A stretch of DNA of 64,000 bases from Bergeyella zoohelcum ATCC 43767 (GCF_000301075.1 NZ_JH932293.1:1331082-1395081), one strand, 5' to 3'; shown: positions 45,317 through 55,379, numbered from the stretch's first letter. The notes: generated from the sequence alone by a model not told the origin. Numbers and translations: made by a program.

Positions 45317-46131
45317 GAGACCTTTGAAAGGTAAATTTCCCTAAAAAAGTTAATTATTTGAATATTAGATGGTTATTTTGTGTATTTACTTCATGAAACG
45401 CACCAAAACCCTATCCGCTATGTCCTTTGTTGCTTATGAGGTAGAAAGACGCACCCGAAAAGGCTCTTTTTATGCACAAATTGATAGCATTATCGATTGG
45501 AAACCCATTTCTGCTATCATCAACAAACACTATCAAAAAGGACTTTCCGCTTCGGGTGAAAAACCCTATGACGGACTCCTGCTGTTCAAAATGCTACTCA
45601 CCGGGATGTGGAACACCCTCTCTAGAAGAGCATGTAAACGACAGTCTATCGGCGATGAAATTCTGCGGTATGCAGCTGGAAGACTCTGTTCCGAGCTACA
45701 GTGTTTTAAGCCGATTTCGTTCCGAGCTTACCGAAAAGAAAGCCTTCGATTTACTCCTTTCGAAAATCAACCATCAGTTGGAAAAACATAGGATTATCAT
45801 CCATCAAGGAGTAAAGGTAGATGCCAGTATTACGCAGAGTTCGTTTCATTCGAAAAAGCCGAAAACTTTTGAAATTGCCCAAGACTGAAAGGAAGACGAG
45901 TTGACAGAGGAGGAAATTGAAAAACAAGAGCATTTTTTCAAGGAAGTGGCTGAAGATGGGGTAGATAAGGAAGCGAGATGGCTCAAAAAAGGGAAATGTT
46001 GATTAAAATCGTCCCGAAAAAGAGATAAAAAATGATGAAAAAGAACACAATTTTGAATTTTCAAAACCCCATTTTCTAAAAAAATATCCGAATATAAAAA
46101 ATAGAGAGTGGACGGTTCTTGCAAAGGTCTC
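45317..46131 (+). mobile_element. Decayed IS5/IS1182-like element inserted in a CRISPR repeat
   Basis: The left end GAGACCTTTGAAAGG starts exactly where the second repeat breaks off; the right end TTGCAAAGGTCTC (to 46131) is its inverse. Only 815 bp remain, much less than the ~1.4 kb expected, so the inside is deleted. The rest of the interrupted repeat is not found after the right end, and no target duplication is visible, so array DNA to the right has been lost too. Confidence 0.8.
45390..46003 (+). pseudogene. IS5/IS1182-like transposase remnant
   Basis: The start (MKRTKTLSAMSFVAYEVERR..IDSIIDWKPI) is in one frame; after about 45620 the homology continues in another frame (SLEEHVNDSLSAMKFCGMQ, VPSYSVLSRFRSELTEKKAF, VKVDASITQSSFHSKKPK), showing a frameshift, and a TGA follows at 45886. 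The acidic linker DELTEEEIEKQEHFF can still be read behind the stop, but the catalytic second half is gone. It is clearly inactive. Confidence 0.82.
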
Positions 46132-46216
46132 AATAATTTTATTATGAATATTCTGGGAGCATTAACTGCGTGTTGCTTTTTTCCAAAAAAACCTTCTCTC
46201 AATATTCAAAAAGTCA

Positions 46217-46627
46217 ATGATGGTCAGTTATTTTTTGAATGTGCTTAAACCGAATTGGGGTTACAATAATGCCCCTACGGGAATAGCCATTCATTTACCA
46301 GAGCTTTCGCATGAGGTACTCGCATTTAGGAAAGTGAGCTGTGTAGTGGCAGGATTTAGACCTACAGCCACATTGACCACTAAAGAAACTCCAGTAGCTG
46401 TATCAGAATTTGCAGTGTACCCTAATCCAGCAAAAGATTTTGTACAAATTAAAACGCCAGAGCATGGAAAATATAGCTTTATAATGGTGAACACTTTGGG
46501 GCAAATTGTTTTGAACGCTGTGGAAACCAAAATTCCTATACACCATTTAGAGAAAGGAATCTATTATCTGAGCATTGTGAAAGATAACACTGAAATCATT
46601 GGTACGAAAAAGGTAATAATAGAGTAA
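46217..46627 (+). pseudogene. Orphan C-terminal end of a type IX secreted protein
   Basis: The last ~75 residues (from VYPNPAKDFVQIKTPEHGKY, through GQIVLNAVETK, to GTKKVIIE) form a type A sorting domain, which targets proteins through the type IX secretion system to the surface. The first ~60 residues look like the end of an unidentified larger passenger. There is no signal peptide, which a secreted protein must have, so the gene has lost its 5' part, probably in the deletion that also removed the CRISPR array. Confidence 0.75.
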
Positions 46628-46669
46628 TAATTGGACATGTGTTTTTATTTAGCATGAATAAAAATAACT

Positions 46670-46677
46670 TATATTTG
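46670..46677 (+). promoter_or_regulatory. Promoter -7 box of the DUF4198 gene
   Basis: TATATTTG followed by CA, 18 bases before the start; matches TAnnTTTG. Confidence 0.6.
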
Positions 46678-46694
46678 CAAAAAAAAATACAGCA

Positions 46695-47390
46695 ATGAAA
46701 TCTATTATTAATTTGTTGGCAATTTGTTTATTTGCCTTTGTGAATGCCCACACAGTGTGGATAGAAACCGAGTTAGGAGGAAAAGTAAATAAAAAACACG
46801 AGATAAAAGTGTTTTTCGGTGAAATAGAAAAACCTACTCCTACGGCAAAGTGGTTCTCGGATATTAAGGATTTAGAATTGAGAATCATTTCTCCATCGGG
46901 AAAGGTTTCGGTGATTAAAGAAAAAACGCAGCAAGAAAACTATTATTCTTCCTTTTTTACTCCGATGGAAAAAGGCGTTTATACTATTAGCGTAAAACAT
47001 TTAGTGAAGGATACTTTTAAGAAAATGAAGATTACTTATCACTCCGTTGCTTTTATGAGTACAGATGCCTCTAATAATCATGTGAAAATGGGCGTATCTC
47101 CATTAGAAATGGTGGTAGAGCATCCTCAGCATAAGCTCAATAAAGAAAATAAATTACAGTTTCTTTTTAATGGGGAGGCGAAGTCTAAGCATAAGGTGAA
47201 AATAGTTTCTGATAACGGTTGGGAGCAGAATGCCATGACCAATGTAAAAGGAGAAGTGAAATTTGAACCTCTCTGGAAGGGAAAATATTTGGTGGAGTTC
47301 GTAAATTCACAAAAAGAAGAAGGGCTTCATAATGAGCAACCGTTTAATACGGACTATCAAATGTGGACTTACTATGTCCATGTGAAATAA
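46695..47390 (+). CDS. DUF4198-type periplasmic protein
   Basis: A 231-residue protein with a signal peptide (MKSIINLLAICLFAFVNAHT). The mature start HTVWIETELGG with its N-terminal histidine, and the central DKxxLEL-type beta sandwich, match DUF4198, a family related to the periplasmic components of nickel/cobalt uptake and found beside TonB receptors. The alternating strands and C-terminal VEFVNSQKEEG agree. No transport genes are next to it, so its ligand is unknown. It is convergent to lolA with a shared terminator. Confidence 0.72.
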   Translation: MKSIINLLAICLFAFVNAHTVWIETELGGKVNKKHEIKVFFGEIEKPTPTAKWFSDIKDLELRIISPSGKVSVIKEKTQQENYYSSFFTPMEKGVYTISVKHLVKDTFKKMKITYHSVAFMSTDASNNHVKMGVSPLEMVVEHPQHKLNKENKLQFLFNGEAKSKHKVKIVSDNGWEQNAMTNVKGEVKFEPLWKGKYLVEFVNSQKEEGLHNEQPFNTDYQMWTYYVHVK

Positions 47391-47401
47391 TTATAAAAAA
47401 A

Positions 47402-47429
47402 ACTGCCTTTTAAAAGGCAGTTTTTTTTT
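47402..47429. terminator. Terminator between the DUF4198 gene and lolA
   Basis: Perfect palindrome ACTGCCTTTT-AAAAGGCAGT (47402-47421) followed by eight T; flanked by A-run on the left, so it suits both convergent genes. Confidence 0.9.
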
Positions 47430-48069
47430 ATAGTTCAGTAATAATATAATTTGCGTATTTACTTTTGTTAAATATGAACATATCGCTGCTTAGGTTTTGG
47501 TTGGCTTTATGTTCTTTGATGGCAATGACTGCTACATCTTTATTCGTGCCATGCTGTTCTAGTTTTATGATGCTATTGTTTTTAGTATCAATGAAAAGCT
47601 TTACTACACTGAGTCCGCTTTTTTTCACGGGAGTCAGTTTAATATAATCTGCTTTTATACCGTTAATTTTGAGTTGTCCGGCGTGGCTTACATTGAAGTC
47701 CTTCCTATAATTCGCTAGATAGTTAATAGGTGAAAACATAGCTTGATTCTCATTGGGTTTAGCTATGGTAACCTCGGAATCTTCTTCACTGATATTATAA
47801 ATTTTATTTCCGTCGTAAATTTGCTCAGTACCCATAATTTTGAGCTTGTATTTATCTCCTGCAGAGTAATAAATACCGTGTTCCGTTTTGGTTACTTTAC
47901 CTTGCGTGCCACTACCAAAGGAAAATTTAAAATAATTATTTTTATTGGTATGGTATTTTTGGGTAACCGCATCCAATATTTTCTTTGATTTATCATCAAT
48001 AGTTTGCCCAAAAGCAACGACCGATGAGAGTAAAAAACTACTTGCGATGAATATTTTTTTAGTAAGCAT
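47428..48069 (-). CDS. LolA-like outer-membrane lipoprotein carrier
   Basis: A 213-residue protein with a signal peptide (MLTKKIFIASSFLLSSVVAFGQ) and the open half-barrel pattern of LolA: KFSFGSGTQGKV, GIYYSAGDKYKLKIMGTEQIYDG, YNISEEDSEVTI, and INGIKADYIKLTPVKKSGL. LolA carries lipoproteins across the periplasm from LolCDE. It follows ftsK on the same strand by 54 bp, the same order as in other Flavobacteriia (and E. coli), which supports the call. Confidence 0.85.
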   Translation of the reverse strand: MLTKKIFIASSFLLSSVVAFGQTIDDKSKKILDAVTQKYHTNKNNYFKFSFGSGTQGKVTKTEHGIYYSAGDKYKLKIMGTEQIYDGNKIYNISEEDSEVTIAKPNENQAMFSPINYLANYRKDFNVSHAGQLKINGIKADYIKLTPVKKSGLSVVKLFIDTKNNSIIKLEQHGTNKDVAVIAIKEHKANQNLSSDMFIFNKSKYANYIITEL

Positions 48070-48123
48070 GATTCATTTTTTTAATTCGGAATAGTTTGGG
48101 CAAAAAATATTCCAAAATATTGA

Positions 48124-50652
48124 TTACCTTAAATTCGCTAAAAATTCTTCTAGCTGATGAAGGTCTTTAATGAGTACTTCTCTTGGTTTTGCACCATTAA
48201 AACCTCCTACAATTCCGTTCGCTTCTAATTGGTCCATGATTCTCCCGGCTCTGTTAAAGCCTAATTTTAATTGTCTTTGGAGATTAGAAGTAGAACCCTG
48301 CTGCTGACCTACCACTATTCTTGCAGCCTCTTCAAAGAGGGCATCTCTTTCATCGGCATCTGGAAGGTCATTGCTTCCTATGGCATCTCCTACTACTTCT
48401 GGAAGTAAAAGTGCTGAAGCATAGCCATTTTGTTCTCCGATGAAATCTACTATTTTTTCTACTTCTGGTGTATCTACAAAAGCACATTGGATACGGGTAA
48501 GGTCATTACCGTTAGAGTAAAGCATATCTCCCTTTCCTACCAATTGCTCTGCACCTGTAGTATCCAAGATGGTTCGGGAATCTACGCTGGCATTTACGCG
48601 GAAAGAAATTCTGGCAGGGAAATTGGCCTTAATCATCCCTGTAATTACATTTACCGAAGGTCTTTGAGTAGCCACAATGAGGTGAATACCAATGGCTCTA
48701 GCAAGCTGTGCCAATCTGGCAATAGGATGTTCTACTTCTTTACCTGCCGTCATGATAAGGTCTGCAAACTCATCTACTACCAATACAATGTACGGTAAAT
48801 AACGATGACCATTTTCAGGGTTAAGTTTTCTCTCTTTGAATTTTTGATTATATTCTTTGATATTTCTACAAAACGCCTGTTTCAGAAGTTCATAGCGCAT
48901 ATCCATCTCTAAACAAAGCGAGTTGAGCGTATTGATTACTTTAGAATTATCTGTAAGGATGGCATCTTCTTCATGAGGAAGTTTTGCGAGGTAATGTCTT
49001 TCAATTTTAGAATAAAGAGAAAGCTCTACCTTTTTAGGATCTACCATCACGAATTTGAGCTCACTCGGATGTTTTTTGTAGAGAAGTGAGGTGAGTATAG
49101 CGTTGATTCCTACAGATTTACCTTGCCCAGTAGCCCCCGCCATCAGTAAGTGCGGCATCTTTGCAAGGTCTGCCATGAAAATTTCATTGGAAATGGTTTT
49201 TCCGAAAACAATAGGCAAATCCATGTCTGTATTTTGGAACTTTTGGGAAGCAATTACACTTCTCATCGATACCAAAGTAGGGTTTTTCCTTGGTACCTCT
49301 ATACCTATGGTGCCTTTTCCTGGCATCGGAGCAATGATTCTAATGCCCAATGCAGAAAGGTTAAGGGCAATGTCATCTTGAAGTTTTTTGATGGAAGCTA
49401 CACGGATTCCTGCTTCTGGGATGATTTCATATAGGGTTACAGTAGGACCTATCGTGGCACGAATTTCTGAAATTCCAATGTTAAAATTTTTCAGAAGCCC
49501 TACGATTCTGTTTTTATTTTCCTCTAATTCTTCTCTATTGACAGATATCTCTTCATTACCATAATCTTTTAATATATTTATATTGGGAAGCTGGAATTTT
49601 CCCAGCTCTAACTTATGGTCATATAGCCCAAATTCTTTCACCAGTTCTGCCGATTTTTGTTCGGTGTCCAGTAGTTCATCTTCTTCTTTGGCAATAGAAA
49701 CTTGAAAATGAATATCCTCTAAATCATTAGAAATAGAAACCGAATCAGAAGATTGTATGTCTTGGTTATTTACAGAGACCTTTATTCCTGAAATGGGTTC
49801 ATTTTCAGTAGAAAAATTCGTTTTTTCAGAAGTTTTTTCTGTATTATTTTTTGTATTTGGATTGAACGTGAGTATTACTTCGTCATCAGTAGGTGTGAGG
49901 GGAAGCCCTTCTTTTTCCTTTTCTTCAGTAGATGGAACCTTTTCGTTTTCATCAAATATTGAAGTAGTGGGGTGGAGACTGTTTTCTGATGTGGAAGATG
50001 TGTATTTTTCCTCTAATAATTCCTCATCGGCTTCAAATTGTTCATCTGATTTAGGCAAAGCAGTATTGAATTTATTTTTGGAAAAGGTTTTTAGTTTTTG
50101 GAGTCTTGCTTGGATGGCACTCGGTCTCATGTTAAATTCCAAGATGAAATAGAGAGCGATGCTGGATATAATAATTCCCCAAAGTCCTACCAGTCCAATG
50201 AAAGAACGCAGAAAATCCACAATCTGGTAGCCATATACCCCACTGAGTGTACCTTCTCCCATGGTAATTGCCCCCATGGCAATAGGAAGCCAGCATATGA
50301 AGAATAAAGAATGCCCAATGGTTTTCCAAGGTTTGAAATATTTCTTTTTTAAGATAAGTAATCCGAAAACAATCATGAGAAATGCTACAATAAATGCAGC
50401 AACACCGATGCTATCAAAGATAAAAACCTGCCCCAACCAATCTCCTATTTTACCAAAAATATTACTAGATTTTACCTCTTTATCCATCATGTTTCCAGAC
50501 TGGCTTTGGTCTGCTTTCCAGTTGGAAAGATAAGAAATGAAAGAAAAAGTCATCATTGCTCCCATGAGAATGAAGCTGAGTCCAAAGAAAATTCTAGGCT
50601 TAGAAAGCGGTTTGGCTTTTACCATTGGTTTTGTAGATTGATTTTTTTCCAT
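48124..50652 (-). CDS. ftsK: DNA translocase FtsK
   Basis: About 842 residues. Four to five hydrophobic segments in the first ~190 residues anchor it at the division septum; an acidic, Ser/Glu-rich linker follows (about 200-340), then the RecA-like motor with Walker A GATGQGKSVGIN and Walker B YIVLVVDEFADLIM, and the C-terminal gamma winged helix (STSNLQRQLKLGFNRAGRI), which reads KOPS-type sites. It pumps chromosome ends apart and activates dimer resolution. The ATG at 50652 is chosen because a promoter box overlaps the alternative at 50667. Confidence 0.94.
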   Translation of the reverse strand: MEKNQSTKPMVKAKPLSKPRIFFGLSFILMGAMMTFSFISYLSNWKADQSQSGNMMDKEVKSSNIFGKIGDWLGQVFIFDSIGVAAFIVAFLMIVFGLLILKKKYFKPWKTIGHSLFFICWLPIAMGAITMGEGTLSGVYGYQIVDFLRSFIGLVGLWGIIISSIALYFILEFNMRPSAIQARLQKLKTFSKNKFNTALPKSDEQFEADEELLEEKYTSSTSENSLHPTTSIFDENEKVPSTEEKEKEGLPLTPTDDEVILTFNPNTKNNTEKTSEKTNFSTENEPISGIKVSVNNQDIQSSDSVSISNDLEDIHFQVSIAKEEDELLDTEQKSAELVKEFGLYDHKLELGKFQLPNINILKDYGNEEISVNREELEENKNRIVGLLKNFNIGISEIRATIGPTVTLYEIIPEAGIRVASIKKLQDDIALNLSALGIRIIAPMPGKGTIGIEVPRKNPTLVSMRSVIASQKFQNTDMDLPIVFGKTISNEIFMADLAKMPHLLMAGATGQGKSVGINAILTSLLYKKHPSELKFVMVDPKKVELSLYSKIERHYLAKLPHEEDAILTDNSKVINTLNSLCLEMDMRYELLKQAFCRNIKEYNQKFKERKLNPENGHRYLPYIVLVVDEFADLIMTAGKEVEHPIARLAQLARAIGIHLIVATQRPSVNVITGMIKANFPARISFRVNASVDSRTILDTTGAEQLVGKGDMLYSNGNDLTRIQCAFVDTPEVEKIVDFIGEQNGYASALLLPEVVGDAIGSNDLPDADERDALFEEAARIVVGQQQGSTSNLQRQLKLGFNRAGRIMDQLEANGIVGGFNGAKPREVLIKDLHQLEEFLANLR

Positions 50653-50664
50653 AATGCTTATCTG

Positions 50665-50672
50665 CAAAAGTA
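50665..50672 (-). promoter_or_regulatory. Promoter -7 box of ftsK
   Basis: Reads TACTTTTG on the reverse strand; it overlaps a possible upstream start codon (50667), which is therefore not used. Confidence 0.55.
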
Positions 50673-50694
50673 CGAAAAAGATATTCGCTCCAAA

Positions 50695-50727
50695 AAAATA
50701 CCGCCTTCAAATTTTGAAAGCGGTATA
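50695..50727 (-). terminator. Terminator after the lysine 6-transaminase gene
   Basis: Long hairpin with ATACCGC/GCGGTAT ends (50698 to 50726) and a T-run on the reverse strand. Confidence 0.8.
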
Positions 50728-50747
50728 GTATGTAGTAAATTAATAAC

Positions 50748-52079
50748 TTACTTTTCTGCTATTTGTCTCATTTTATTAAGAACGATGTCTATTTCTGCTT
50801 TAGAAACATTCAGGTGCGGACGGAATCTTACCGAGCGGTCTCCACAAGCTAAGACGATGATGTTTTTCTTATACATTTCTTCACGGAAACGGTCTCTATC
50901 CTCGCCAGATGGCAGGTCAATGGCACACATCAGTCCTCGTCCTCTTGCATTAGAGAAAAGGGTAGGGAAATCAGTAGCTAGTTTTTCAAGCCCTTGGAGA
51001 AGATAGTCTCCTACCACCTGAGCATTTTCGCAAAGATTCTCTTGCTCTATGACTTCCAAAATCAGTTTAAAGCGGAGCATATCTACGAAGTTACCCCCGA
51101 AAGTAGAGTTAATTCTAGAACTTTCTTTGAATACATTGTTAGGTACTTCATCGAATTTTTCTTTATTGGCTAAGCATCCGCATACTTGGGCTTTTTTACC
51201 AAAAGAAATGATGTCTGGTTTTACAGAGAAATGTTCATGTGCCCACATTTTACCTGTAATTCCTATCCCTGTTTGTACTTCATCAAAGATGAGTAGGATT
51301 TCATTTTGGTCACAAATTTTTCTCAGTCCTTGGAAAAATTCATCACGGAAATGGTTATCTCCACCTTCCGCTTGAATAGGCTCTATGATGATACATGCCA
51401 CTCTATCTGGGTTTGCAAGAATTGCTTCCTCGATATTGAGCAATGCCAACTGCTCATTGTGAATGGTTTGTTCTAAATTTTCCTCTGTAATAGGGAAAGT
51501 CAAATAAGGGTTAATGATTCTCGGCCAATCAAACTTTGGGAAATACTGGTATTTCCTTGGGTCAGCAGTATTAGTAAGGCTTAGTGTATAGCCACTTCTT
51601 CCATGGAAAGCCTGACGGAAATGGATACAGATATCTCCCTCTGTATGAATACCTTTTTGGAAGTTTTTATGCGTTTTCCAGTCAAAGCATGCTTTCATGG
51701 CATTCTCTACTCCCAAGGCTCCTCCTGAAATGAAAAAGGCGTACTGAAGATGCTCTGGCATAGCCACTCTCGCAAAAGTTTCCACGAAATCTGCGTATTC
51801 CTGAGAATATACATCAGCCAAAGTAGGCTTGTTTACGGCTAACTTACCGAGCCACTCTGCGTGTTTCATCAGATAAGGATGGTTATATCCTATGGATGCT
51901 GATGCGAACATGGAAAACATATCTAAAAATTCGGTATGGGTAACGGAATCATAAATCCAGCTTCCGTGTGATTTCTCAAAATCCATCACAAAATCAAAAC
52001 CATCTGCAAGGATATGCTTGGCAAGGCTTGATTTTACAGCGTTACTGTTTTGTGGGTTTGAGGCAATTGAATCATTCAT
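50748..52079 (-). CDS. lat: L-lysine 6-transaminase
   Basis: A 443-residue class III aminotransferase that removes the epsilon-amino group of lysine, giving alpha-aminoadipate semialdehyde. The PLP lysine is K295 or K296 in SFGKKAQVCG, the pyridine aspartate in LIFDEVQTGIG, and EPIQAEGGDNHFR is the typical lysine 6-transaminase form. The gene is 21 bp behind an aldehyde dehydrogenase gene of the aminoadipate type on the same strand, which strongly supports the substrate. Full length. Confidence 0.9.
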   Translation of the reverse strand: MNDSIASNPQNSNAVKSSLAKHILADGFDFVMDFEKSHGSWIYDSVTHTEFLDMFSMFASASIGYNHPYLMKHAEWLGKLAVNKPTLADVYSQEYADFVETFARVAMPEHLQYAFFISGGALGVENAMKACFDWKTHKNFQKGIHTEGDICIHFRQAFHGRSGYTLSLTNTADPRKYQYFPKFDWPRIINPYLTFPITEENLEQTIHNEQLALLNIEEAILANPDRVACIIIEPIQAEGGDNHFRDEFFQGLRKICDQNEILLIFDEVQTGIGITGKMWAHEHFSVKPDIISFGKKAQVCGCLANKEKFDEVPNNVFKESSRINSTFGGNFVDMLRFKLILEVIEQENLCENAQVVGDYLLQGLEKLATDFPTLFSNARGRGLMCAIDLPSGEDRDRFREEMYKKNIIVLACGDRSVRFRPHLNVSKAEIDIVLNKMRQIAEK

Positions 52080-52100
52080 TTTTATGTAGTTTTTTATTGT

Positions 52101-53651
52101 TTATAAATCAAATTTAATTCCTTGTGCCAATGGCAGTTCTTTACTATAATTAATGGTATTGGTTTGTCTTCTCATATAGTATTTCCATACATCAGAGCCA
52201 GATTCTCTACCGCCACCTGTTTCCTTCTCTCCACCGAAAGCTCCACCGATTTCTGCTCCTGAGGTACCAATATTGACATTGGCAATGCCACAATCTGAAC
52301 CCGCATGAGAAAGGAAAAGCTCTGCTTCTCTCAGATTTTGGGTCATGATGGCAGATGATAGCCCTTGTGGTACATCATTTTGCATAGTGATAGCTTCTTC
52401 TAAATCTCTATATTTCATCAGATAGAGAATAGGTGCGAAAGTTTCATGCTGTACTACATCATAGTGATTTTCCACTTCTGCGATGCATGGTTTTACATAG
52501 CACCCTGATTGGTAGCCTTCGCCTTGGAGCACTTCACCTTCCACGATGAATTTTCCTCCTTCAGCTTTGCATTTTTCTATGGCATTAAGGTACATATTTA
52601 CAGCGTCCTTGTCAATGAGTGGGCCTACATGGTTATTTTCATCCAAAGGATTTCCTATTTTAATTTGTTGGTAGGCTTTTACCAGTCTTTCTTTTACTTC
52701 TTCGTACACAGATTCGTGGATGATGAGACGGCGTGTGGTGGTACATCTTTGCCCCGCAGTACCTACCGCACCGAATACAGCACCAATGATGCTCATATCT
52801 AAGTCTGCATTCTCGGTGATAATGATGGCGTTATTTCCTCCTAGTTCAAGGATAGATTTACCAAATCTTTCAGCTACTTTGGCTCCCACTTTTCTACCTA
52901 CTGCGGTAGAACCCGTGAAAGAAACCAGCGGAATCCTCTTGTCTTCTACCAAGGTGTTTCCTATTTCTCCGTCTCCTACTATTACGCCAGAAATTCCCAG
53001 CGGCATGTCGTTTTCTTTTAAAACATCTTGAATGATTTTTTGACAAGCAATGGCACAAAGTCCTACTTTTTCAGAAGGTTTCCATACGGTAACATTGCCA
53101 CAAATCCAAGCTAAAGCGGTATTCCAAGACCAAACGGCCACAGGGAAGTTAAATGCGGAGATGATGCCTACCACTCCCATAGGGTGATACTGCTCATACA
53201 TTCTGTGAAGCGGTCTTTCAGAGTGCATGGTGAACCCGTGAAGCTGACGAGAAAGCCCTACGGCAAAATCACAAATGTCTATCATTTCCTGAACTTCACC
53301 TAAGCCTTCCTGAAAAGATTTTCCCATTTCATAGGAAACCAATTTTCCCAAATCTTCTTTGTGTACTCTGAGTTTATTTCCAAATTGTCTTACTAACTCT
53401 CCTCTTTTAGGTGCAGGCATCATACGGAAAGATTTAAAAGCTTCCATTGCTTTTTCCATTACTTTTTCATAGTCTGCAGCTGTTCCTAGTTGGATTTTAG
53501 CAATGCTTTTTCCATCCGTGGGTGAGAGACTCTCTATCGTCTCCCCATTGGCAAAAAAAGAATCTCCATAGCTTACTCCTTTATTTTCTGTACTGATTCC
53601 TAAGTTTTTTAATGATTGTTCAATTCCGAAATCTGCCGAATTTGTACTCAT
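52101..53651 (-). CDS. Aldehyde dehydrogenase, ALDH7 (aminoadipate semialdehyde) type
   Basis: A 516-residue enzyme. The nucleophile is in [13 protein letters not shown] (about 297-309) and the general base in [25 protein letters not shown] binds [13 protein letters not shown] and the SGCYVKP-type C-terminal region are characteristic of the antiquitin (ALDH7) group, which oxidises alpha-aminoadipate semialdehyde to alpha-aminoadipate. Placed directly before lat, it completes a two-step lysine oxidation in the cytosol. A TACCTTTG box lies about 90 bases upstream and would drive both genes. Confidence 0.88.
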   Translation of the reverse strand: MSTNSADFGIEQSLKNLGISTENKGVSYGDSFFANGETIESLSPTDGKSIAKIQLGTAADYEKVMEKAMEAFKSFRMMPAPKRGELVRQFGNKLRVHKEDLGKLVSYEMGKSFQEGLGEVQEMIDICDFAVGLSRQLHGFTMHSERPLHRMYEQYHPMGVVGIISAFNFPVAVWSWNTALAWICGNVTVWKPSEKVGLCAIACQKIIQDVLKENDMPLGISGVIVGDGEIGNTLVEDKRIPLVSFTGSTAVGRKVGAKVAERFGKSILELGGNNAIIITENADLDMSIIGAVFGAVGTAGQRCTTTRRLIIHESVYEEVKERLVKAYQQIKIGNPLDENNHVGPLIDKDAVNMYLNAIEKCKAEGGKFIVEGEVLQGEGYQSGCYVKPCIAEVENHYDVVQHETFAPILYLMKYRDLEEAITMQNDVPQGLSSAIMTQNLREAELFLSHAGSDCGIANVNIGTSGAEIGGAFGGEKETGGGRESGSDVWKYYMRRQTNTINYSKELPLAQGIKFDL

Positions 53652-53741
53652 ATTATTTGTAATTATTTTATTGTTTTTTATTTTGCATAAAGATAAGATT
53701 TTTTTTTAAAATGAAAAGCATGATAAGGCACATTCAATCCA

Positions 53742-53749
53742 CAAAGGTA
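53742..53749 (-). promoter_or_regulatory. Promoter -7 box of the lysine-oxidation operon
   Basis: Reads TACCTTTG followed by TGG on the reverse strand, 90 bases before the aldehyde dehydrogenase start. Confidence 0.5.
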
Positions 53750-53789
53750 ACTTTTAGGGAAAACAGATAAAAAAAGGGAAGCTAAAACT

Positions 53790-54850
53790 ACCCTTGAGTT
53801 AAACGAAAATTTTTCTCATATTTGTTTTCGAACAAAAGTAACTAAATATGAGTCATTTAACACTGGAACAAAGGTGCGAAATTCAAGTTTATTTGCAAGA
53901 AAAAATATCAAGAGCTGAAATTGCAAGACGATTAAATCGTCCGAAAAAGACTATTAATGAGGAAATTAAGCGAAATTCAGACGGTAGAAATGGTGTTTAT
54001 AAAGCCGTTTTAGCTCAACGAAAATACGAACAACGGAAAAAAGAGAAGCCCAAAAAAATCCGCTTTACCGAATCTATTAAAAAAGAAGTAATACGCTTAC
54101 TTTCAAAAGATTATTCACCTGAACAGATTGTAGGTACACTAAAATTAGAAGGCAAAGAAACGGTCTCTCATGAGTGGATTTATCGGTTCATTTGGGAAGA
54201 CAAGCGAAAGGGAGGAAAACTCTATAAACATTTTCAAACCAAAGGTAAACGAGGAATTATTGCAGAAAGAAAAAGTATTGAAGACCGTCCCGAAATTGTA
54301 GAAAAACGATGTAGAATAGGAGATTATGAAGCCGATTTGGTATTAGGTAAAAACCACAAAAAAGCCATTTTAACGATGAACGACCGAGCGACTGGATACA
54401 CTTTTTTGGAGCTATTAGAGGGAAAATCATCGGAAGAAGTTCGATTGAAAATAGAAAAGATAATTACTGATAATCAATTGACTATACATACTTTAACCAC
54501 GGATAATGGGAAAGAAATCGAAGATTCAACGAGACCGCTATTTTCTTTAAAAACAACGAGTTAATTTTCTAAACACAAGGAGTTGTCAGAAGGTTTCAAT
54601 TTTGATTATTACTTTGCTCGTCCGTATCACAGCTGGGAAAGAGGCTCAAATGAGAATTATAATAAGCTGTTAAGGTATTATTTTCCAAAAGGTTATGATT
54701 TTAACCTGATTACAGAACAACGATTAAAGGAGGTACAAGAAATTTTAAATACAAGACCACGCAAAAGATTTGGTTTTTTAAGTCCAAAAGAAATATATTT
54801 GAAAATAATTAATAATAACGGAAAGTTACTTTTATAAGTTGAATCTAGGT
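53790..54850 (+). mobile_element. IS30-family insertion sequence
   Basis: About 1.06 kb. The ends are imperfect inverted repeats (left ACCCTTGAGTTAAACG; right, inverted, ACCTAGATTCAACTT). It contains one transposase gene that is broken by an in-frame insertion. The 3' end of another copy survives at 15053-15163, which confirms the right border. Confidence 0.8.
53848..54837 (+). pseudogene. IS30-family transposase with an in-frame stop
   Basis: The N-terminal helix-turn-helix (LTLEQRCEIQVYLQEKISRA, ARRLNRPKKTINEEIKRN) and DDE core are clear: GDYEADLVLGKNH gives the first aspartate, LTTDNGKE the second, and SWERGSNENYNKLLRYYFPK the glutamate. After DNGKE a 48-bp block (54517-54564) interrupts the frame and ends in TAA; the protein then resumes in the same frame with FSKHKELSEGFNFDYYF and runs to 54837. 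The block ends with an imperfect copy of the sequence that follows it (54541-54562 against 54565-54584). Full-length transposase cannot be made without read-through. Confidence 0.82.
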
Positions 54851-55019
54851 TTTGAATATTATCGTGAAAAGAAAGTTTGTAATTTTGTTATGATGATGGC
54901 GAAATATTATGGTTATTAAATGCATGTAAATTATAGTGTCTATAAATTTGAAATTCAAGGAGCTATAATAGGAGCCTCAGTTGGTAACACATCAAAGAAA
55001 ATAAATAGAAGATAATAAT
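54851..55019 (+). other. Gene ruin at the start of the accessory island
   Basis: Short open pieces remain, ending in GAIIGASVGNTSKKINRR followed by a stop near 55014. The glycine-rich end recalls the membrane-like or linker segments near the C-terminus of large toxins, but the fragment is too short to name. It is cut on its left by the IS30 element. Confidence 0.3.
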
Positions 55020-55276
55020 ATGTATTGTAATTATATATTCCAAGCCATAATTTTTTTAATATTGATACTTATTTATATTTACCTGCAAATAAGATATAAT
55101 GATTTTGTATTTAAAGATGAACGCAAAAGTGTTTTTGAAATAATTGGAAACACTTATATAGGACAATCAATAATTCAATAATTGGTCTATTTGCTATACT
55201 ATTATTTTTTGTTCTTGATAAGAAACCAATATTCACTTTTTTGTTTGATTTGGTAGGAATTAATATGTGTAAGTAA
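55020..55276 (+). pseudogene. Small membrane protein broken by a frameshift
   Basis: The first frame starts MYCNYIFQAIIFLILILIYI and reads through FVFKDERKSVFEIIGNTYIG, then stops near 55181; the continuation IGLFAILLFFVLDKKPIFTF..NMCK lies in another frame and ends at 55276. Together they make a plausible ~85-residue protein with two membrane spans. Each piece alone is too short to be functional. No family recognised. Confidence 0.5.
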
Positions 55277-55379
55277 AGAATTCTTTGTTTTTTCACGGAA
55301 GGATAAATTTAAAGCTATAGGGAATATGCAGTGTTAAATTAATTTTAGTGGAGTCAATACAATAAAACCATAGTTTAAT

